Notes under the pieces: model-generated
Seen by the model: the letters and a program-made list of their open reading frames with translations, nothing else
Database searches by the model: none
What the model was told of the DNA's origin: nothing
Shown: positions 59,676 through 64,000 of the stretch, piece after piece
Layout: every line of letters begins with the position of its first letter
Numbering within the stretch: the first letter of the stretch is position 1
Made by a program: the position numbers and the translations under genes
Source of the DNA: Arthrobacter_N sp051262515
GTDB taxonomy: Bacteria > Actinomycetota > Actinomycetes > Actinomycetales > Micrococcaceae
Assembly: GCF_051262515.1 (NCBI RefSeq)
Contig: NZ_JBIMER010000001.1
Span: 62,001-126,000 of the forward strand
Length of the DNA: 64,000 bases
Reading direction: 5' to 3'

Positions 59676-60683
59676 ATGAACAACGCCATCACCCCCGCCG
59701 CCCGCCGCACCGCCCTGGCCGTCACCGCGGCCGCCGTCGTTCTCGCGCTGTCCGCCTGCGGCGGCTCCGCCGACGAGGCGGCTTCGGCGGACGGCCAGGT
59801 CGACAAGCTGAACATCATCGTCCCGGCCAACCCGGGCGGCGGCTGGGACCAGACCGGACGCTCGATGCAGAAGGACCTGCAGGAAAACGACCTGGTCGGT
59901 TCGGCGCAGGTGCAGAACGTCGGTGGCGCCGGCGGCACCAACGGCCTGGCGAAGCTGGCCACGGAGAAGGACCCGAACACGCTGATGGTCATGGGCTACG
60001 TGCTGGTCGGCTCCGTGGAGACGAACAAGTCGGAGAGCCGCATCGAGGACACGACGCCGATCGCCCGCCTGACGGAGGAGCCGCTGGTTCTCGTCGTGCC
60101 CGCCGACAGCCCCTACCAGACCACGGCGGACCTGGTCGCGGACATCGAGGCCAAGGGCAAGGGCGTCGCCGTCACCGGCGGCTCCGCCGGCGGCGCGGAC
60201 CACATCCTGATGGGACAGATCCTCCAGCAGCAGGGCATTTCGCCCGACCAGCTGAACTACATCGGATACTCGGGCGGCGGCGAGTCCCTGGCCGCGCTCC
60301 TGGGCAACAAGGTCCAGGCCGGCATCTCCGGCGTCGGGGAGTACGCCGAGCAGGTCAAGGCGGGCAAGGTCCGCGCCCTGGCGGTGTCCGGCGAGGCCGA
60401 GGCGCCGGCGCTCCCGGGTGTCGCGCCACTGACGGAACAGGGCATCGACGTTGTCCTCACCAACTGGCGCGGCGTCGTCGCCTCCGGAAACATCGACGAG
60501 GCGCAGGCGGACAAGCTTACCGAACTGGTGACCTCCATGCACGGCACCGAAGACTGGAAGAACACCTTGGAGACCAACAACTGGGACGACGCGTTCCTTG
60601 CCGGGGACGAGTTCGACGAGTTCCTCACGGAGGACATCGCCAAGGTCAAGACCACGCTGTCCGACATCGGTCTGGTCAAGTAG
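59676..60683 (+). CDS. tctC: tripartite tricarboxylate transporter substrate-binding lipoprotein
   Basis: A 335-residue extracytoplasmic binding protein. The lipoprotein signal has the lipobox LSAC with Cys28 as lipidation site. The mature part has IIVPANPGGGWDQTGRSMQ near residue 47 and NVGGAGGTNGLAKLA near 81, the ligand-loop motifs of TctC/Bug proteins. It delivers a di- or tricarboxylate to TctAB. It is first in the operon, opposite the CitA/CitB pair, so citrate or a related acid is the probable ligand. Confidence 0.93.
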   Translation: MNNAITPAARRTALAVTAAAVVLALSACGGSADEAASADGQVDKLNIIVPANPGGGWDQTGRSMQKDLQENDLVGSAQVQNVGGAGGTNGLAKLATEKDPNTLMVMGYVLVGSVETNKSESRIEDTTPIARLTEEPLVLVVPADSPYQTTADLVADIEAKGKGVAVTGGSAGGADHILMGQILQQQGISPDQLNYIGYSGGGESLAALLGNKVQAGISGVGEYAEQVKAGKVRALAVSGEAEAPALPGVAPLTEQGIDVVLTNWRGVVASGNIDEAQADKLTELVTSMHGTEDWKNTLETNNWDDAFLAGDEFDEFLTEDIAKVKTTLSDIGLVK

Positions 60684-60685
60684 CC

Positions 60686-61192
60686 GTGGAGACCACGCAG
60701 AAGAATCTCGGTGAGGTGCTCTTCGCGCTGGTCTTCGTCGTCCTCGGCATCGCCGGGTTCATGCTCGCCGGGGCCATCGAGGTCCCCGAGCTGGAGACCG
60801 GAATGGGCCCGCGCGCGTTCCCGTACATCGTGAGCGGGGCGCTGGCGGCCGTGGGGGCGGGACTGGTCTTCCAGGCGCTCCGCGGCCGCCTCGGCGCCGC
60901 CGAGGAGGGCGAGGACGTCGACGCCGACGCGTCGATCGACTGGTTGACGATCGGCAAGCTCGTGGGCTTCGTCGTCGTGCACATCCTGCTGATCGGGCCG
61001 GCCGGATGGCCGGTCGCGGCGGCCGTGCTGTTCGCGGGGGGCGCGTGGACGCTGGGAGCCAAGCCCTTCTGGCGCTCGGTGTTGATCGCCGTCGTCCTCT
61101 CACTGCTCCTGCAGTACCTCTTCGGCGGCCTGCTGGGCGTCTCACTGCCCCCGGGCCCGCTGTTGGAAGGAATCGACATCCTCAATGGATAA
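60686..61192 (+). CDS. tctB: tripartite tricarboxylate transporter small membrane subunit
   Basis: A 168-residue protein with four transmembrane helices: about 10-30, 45-62, 85-105 and 120-155. GMGPRAFPYIVSGALAAVGA near residue 37 is the TctB signature. The start is GTG 2 nt after tctC. It overlaps tctA by 8 bp. Confidence 0.9.
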   Translation: METTQKNLGEVLFALVFVVLGIAGFMLAGAIEVPELETGMGPRAFPYIVSGALAAVGAGLVFQALRGRLGAAEEGEDVDADASIDWLTIGKLVGFVVVHILLIGPAGWPVAAAVLFAGGAWTLGAKPFWRSVLIAVVLSLLLQYLFGGLLGVSLPPGPLLEGIDILNG

Positions 61193-62714
61193 CCTGAACC
61201 TGCTCCTGGAGGGCTTCGCCACCGCAGCGCAGCCCATTTTCCTGCTGTACGCGCTGTTCGGCGTCTTCGTGGGCACCGCCGTCGGCGTCCTGCCCGGCAT
61301 CGGCCCCGCCATGACCGTGGCGCTGCTGATGCCGATCACGTACTCGCTGGAACCCACCGCCGCCCTGATCGTCTTCGCGGGCATCTACTACGGCGGCATG
61401 TACGGAGGATCGACAACGTCCATCCTGCTCAACACACCCGGCGAATCCGCCTCGATCGTCACCGCGCTCGAGGGCAACAAGATGGCCAAGGCGGGACGCG
61501 GCGCCGCCGCGCTGGCGACGGCCGCCGTCGGATCCTTCGTCGCCGGAACCATCGCCACCGTGCTGCTGACGTTCCTGGCGCCGATCATCGTGGAATACGC
61601 CATCAACCTGGGGCCCGTGGACTTCGTGGCCCTGATGATCGTCGCGTTCCTAACCATCGGCGCGCTGCTCGGGGCGTCGGTCCTGCGCGGCATGGCCTCG
61701 CTGACGCTCGGCCTGTTCATCGGGCTCGTCGGCGTGGACGACACCACGGCCCAACAGCGCTACACGATGGGCATTCCGGGCCTCGCGGACGGAATCGACG
61801 TCGTCCTCGTCGCCGTCGGCCTGTTCGCGCTCGGCGAGGCGCTCTACGTGGCGGGGCGCCTGCGCCGCGGCCCCGTGGAGGTCATGTCCGTGGGCAAGGC
61901 CAAGGGAGCCGGCTGGATGACCCGCGACGACTGGGGCCGCTCCTGGAAGCCGTGGCTGCGCGGCACGTTCATCGGCTTCCCGATCGGCACCGTGCCGGCC
62001 GGCGGAGCGGACGTCTCCACCTTCCTGTCCTACGCGGCCGAGCGGAAACTGGCCAAGGGCAAGAACCGCAAGGAGTTCGGCCGTGGCGCCATCGAGGGCG
62101 TCGCCGGTCCCGAGGCGGCCAACAACGCGGCCGCCGCCGGCGTCCTGGTGCCGCTGCTGACGTTGGGCATCCCCACGACGGCGACCGCCGCCATGATGCT
62201 CACCGCCTTCCAGCGCTACCAGATCCAGCCAGGACCGCTCCTGATGGAGACGAACGCCGCCCTGGTGTGGGCGCTCATCGCCAGCCTGTACATAGGCAAC
62301 GTGATGCTGCTGGTGCTCAACCTTCCGCTGGTGGGACTGTGGGTGAAGATCCTGCAGATCCCGCGGCCGTACCTCTACTCGGGGATCCTCGTGTTCGCGG
62401 GACTCGGCGCGTACTCGGTGAACTTCGCGACCATGGACCTCGTGATCCTGCTGGCGGTGGGCATCCTCGGGTTCTTCATGAGGCGCTACGGCTACCCGGT
62501 GGCGCCCATGGTGGTGGCGATGATCCTCGGCCCGATGTTCGAGGTCCAGCTGCGCCGGTCGCTGCAGATCTCGCAGAACGACCTCACCGCGCTAGTCTCC
62601 ACACCGTTCACGTGGTTCGTCTACACGGCGCTTGCTCTGCTGTTCGCGGCGTCGTACTGGATCAAAAGGAAGCAGAAGGCCATGGAATCCGAAACCCTCG
62701 AGATGGCGGCATGA
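61185..62714 (+). CDS. tctA: tripartite tricarboxylate transporter large membrane subunit
   Basis: A 509-residue permease with about twelve helices. GVLPGIGPAMTVALLMPITY near residue 36 and GIYYGGMYGGSTTSILLNTP near 66 are strongly conserved TctA motifs. GVAGPEAANNAAAAGVLVPLLTLGIPTTATAA near 305 forms the second pseudo-repeat. It drives ion-coupled uptake of citrate or related acids with TctB and TctC. Its stop overlaps the stress-protein start (ATGA). Confidence 0.93.
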   Translation: MDNLNLLLEGFATAAQPIFLLYALFGVFVGTAVGVLPGIGPAMTVALLMPITYSLEPTAALIVFAGIYYGGMYGGSTTSILLNTPGESASIVTALEGNKMAKAGRGAAALATAAVGSFVAGTIATVLLTFLAPIIVEYAINLGPVDFVALMIVAFLTIGALLGASVLRGMASLTLGLFIGLVGVDDTTAQQRYTMGIPGLADGIDVVLVAVGLFALGEALYVAGRLRRGPVEVMSVGKAKGAGWMTRDDWGRSWKPWLRGTFIGFPIGTVPAGGADVSTFLSYAAERKLAKGKNRKEFGRGAIEGVAGPEAANNAAAAGVLVPLLTLGIPTTATAAMMLTAFQRYQIQPGPLLMETNAALVWALIASLYIGNVMLLVLNLPLVGLWVKILQIPRPYLYSGILVFAGLGAYSVNFATMDLVILLAVGILGFFMRRYGYPVAPMVVAMILGPMFEVQLRRSLQISQNDLTALVSTPFTWFVYTALALLFAASYWIKRKQKAMESETLEMAA

Positions 62715-63130
62715 GCGCGGCGCGGCGGACGCCGACCGGCAGGACGGTGGTGCTCGGGTACGTGCCCAGCAAGATCGGCCTCGCGGCCCTGGCGGCCGCC
62801 ATCGGGGAGTGCCGGCGCCGTGGCGCGCGCCTGCTGGTGCTCAACACCACGCGGGCGGACCGGCACGTGGACCCGAACTACGCCCACGCGACGGCGATGG
62901 AGGAGCTCGACGCCGCGCTGCGGGCCGGCGGCGTGGACTTCGAGGTCCGGCACTTCACCTCGTCGCAACTGGCCTCCGAGGACGTGCTGGACGCCGCGGA
63001 GGAAACGGGGGCCGAGCTGGTCGTCGTCGGCATCCGGCGGCGGACGCCCGTGGGGAAGCTCATCCTGGGTTCGGACGCGCAGCGGATCATCCTCGACGCC
63101 GACTGCCCCGTGCTGGCGGTCAAGGCGTAG
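62711..63130 (+). CDS. universal stress protein family protein coupled to TctA
   Basis: A 139-residue full-length Usp domain. The N-terminal TVVLGYVPSKIGLAALAAAI and the C-terminal nucleotide loop VVGIRRRTPVGKLILGSDAQRI, ending DCPVLAVKA, are intact, so nucleotide binding is expected. It overlaps tctA by 4 bp, so it is made together with the transporter and may sense nucleotide or energy state for it, as suggested for Usp proteins linked to TRAP transporters. It is the intact counterpart of the shortened protein at 31548. Confidence 0.88.
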   Translation: MSAARRTPTGRTVVLGYVPSKIGLAALAAAIGECRRRGARLLVLNTTRADRHVDPNYAHATAMEELDAALRAGGVDFEVRHFTSSQLASEDVLDAAEETGAELVVVGIRRRTPVGKLILGSDAQRIILDADCPVLAVKA

Positions 63131-63177
63131 GAGCGCTCCCCTCCGCGGGCGGCGGGTGGGTCTGCGAGACTTGCCGG

Positions 63178-63654
63178 ATGGAAGACGAAGGCCTGGATTC
63201 GACCTACACGACCATCGAGTCGGTGCCCTACGTCCGGCTGTTCGTGGACCACGGCGAAAGCCCCGTATGGGCCTGGGACGCGGTCGGGTACGCCGAACTC
63301 GGGATGCCCGAGGACCTGGAACGCCGGATGCGGGCATGGGAGCGGACGTACCACGCCGGCGGGTGGGAATCCACGGGGTTCCCTCCCGCCACCGTCGTCA
63401 ACCGCCACCGCGCCGAAGGGGTCCTCGTGGCGCTCCTGCTGGCGGAACACCTGGGACGAACCGTGGCCGTCGAATTCGCGGCCGGAACCGCCGGCGGCGC
63501 CAACGCGTGGGACGACGCCACGGTCGCGGAGGGGACCCGGCGGTCCCTCGCCGATCCGGAAATGTTCCATTGCAACGCCCCGGCCCGGAACCCCGCCGTG
63601 TCCGCGCGGATCCGCTGGATGCTCCACCACCCCTTCGAGCAGCCGGGCGCGTGA
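63178..63654 (+). CDS. conserved-looking hypothetical protein
   Basis: A 158-residue soluble protein that I do not recognise. It has no signal peptide or membrane segment. It is rich in Trp and acidic residues: WAWDAVGYAEL near residue 31, RMRAWERTYHAGGWESTGF near 50, and RIRWMLHHPFEQPGA at the end. The segment HRAEGVLVALLLAEHLGRTVAVEF suggests an alpha/beta fold. It lies 47 nt after the stress-protein gene and 34 nt before dxr, so it may belong to either unit. The longer frame upstream overlaps known genes, so the ATG at 63178 is used. Confidence 0.6.
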   Translation: MEDEGLDSTYTTIESVPYVRLFVDHGESPVWAWDAVGYAELGMPEDLERRMRAWERTYHAGGWESTGFPPATVVNRHRAEGVLVALLLAEHLGRTVAVEFAAGTAGGANAWDDATVAEGTRRSLADPEMFHCNAPARNPAVSARIRWMLHHPFEQPGA

Positions 63655-63688
63655 GGCGGACCGCCCCGGGGTCTGGGAGAATGGCGGC

Positions 63689-64000
63689 GTGACTCCCACA
63701 CTTCGCCACTTCACGCCCCCCGCGGACACCGGTCCGCGCCGGGTGGTCTTCCTCGGGTCCACGGGATCCATCGGCACGCAGGGCCTCGACGTCGCGGCCA
63801 AGTCCCCGGACAGGTTCAGCGTCGCCGCGCTCGCCGGTGGCTCCAACCTGCCGTTGCTGGCCGGGCAGGCCGTCGCCACGCGCGCCGCGGCGGTCGGCGC
63901 CGCCCACCCGGACGTCGACGCGCTGCGCGCGGCCATCACCGCTCGCGCGGCGGCGGCGGGCGTCCCGGACTACGCGCCAGAACTCTTCGCCGGCCCCGAC
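63689..64000 (+). CDS. dxr: 1-deoxy-D-xylulose 5-phosphate reductoisomerase, 3'-truncated by window edge
   Basis: The first 104 residues of the NADPH-dependent MEP-pathway enzyme. RRVVFLGSTGSIGTQGLDV near residue 19 is the nucleotide-binding signature of Dxr, followed by FSVAALAGGSNLPLLAGQA. The frame is open to the right edge. The start is GTG at 63689, preceded by TGGGAG. dxr often directly follows cdsA, but here about 20 kb of catabolic genes separate them. Confidence 0.93.
   Translation, partial: MTPTLRHFTPPADTGPRRVVFLGSTGSIGTQGLDVAAKSPDRFSVAALAGGSNLPLLAGQAVATRAAAVGAAHPDVDALRAAITARAAAAGVPDYAPELFAGPD

Overview
The window is about 64 kb of uniformly high-GC DNA from an actinobacterium. Gene content (histidine utilisation with formimidoylglutamate deiminase, a SAM-IV-type riboswitch before metY-metX, single-chain glycyl-tRNA synthetase, TctABC with a CitA/CitB pair, MctP/ActP-like symporters with DUF485 partners) and TANNNT -10 boxes 6-7 nt from start codons fit the order Micrococcales, probably Micrococcaceae. 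That placement is inferred from gene content, not from a marker-gene tree. Both edges cut genes: kbl on the left and dxr on the right.

Left part (1-13 kb): the end of kbl (threonine/glycine interconversion), a D-amino-acid-dehydrogenase-like flavoprotein, a LysE-type exporter, and a complete histidine degradation locus. hutD and hutH run left and an IclR regulator runs right from a shared intergenic region. Then come hutU, a YjiH-type membrane carrier, an M20 amidohydrolase, hutF and hutI. The M20 enzyme sits where an N-formylglutamate deformylase is needed and no HutG is visible. 13-26 kb: thiol peroxidase, CPBP protease, VOC protein, metY-metX behind a SAM riboswitch, an esterase, an S4 RNA-binding protein, a DMT carrier, glyS, a GNAT protein, a YibE/F protein, dusB and dgt. 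26-38 kb: dnaG and two identical tRNA-Asn genes 4.5 kb apart. These bracket a lipase-maturation-factor-like protein, a DSD1-type PLP enzyme, an internally shortened universal stress protein and an MFS transporter. Then follow a holin-like membrane protein, a CDP-alcohol phosphatidyltransferase, a DMT carrier, two GT4 glycosyltransferases and a CAT-anticodon tRNA.

38-44 kb is a housekeeping block: an M23-like protein, rpsB, tsf, pyrH, frr, cdsA and a DivIVA-domain protein. dxr, often directly after cdsA, is about 20 kb further on. The intervening 44-63 kb is a carboxylate and branched-chain-acid catabolic region. It holds two divergent DUF485/sodium-solute-symporter units around a LytS/LytTR two-component pair, with a good LytTR direct-repeat site between them. 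Next come an Lrp regulator divergent from a 2-oxo acid dehydrogenase operon (E1-alpha, E1-beta, E2; no E3), a TetR regulator divergent from an acyl-CoA dehydrogenase with paired operators, and a CitB/CitA pair divergent from tctC-tctB-tctA and a translationally coupled universal stress protein.

The best candidates for new biology are the 74-residue universal stress protein, the M20 enzyme as a HutG substitute, the LytTR-controlled twin symporter module, and the palindromes before tctC. No CRISPR array, transposase, integrase or rRNA was seen.
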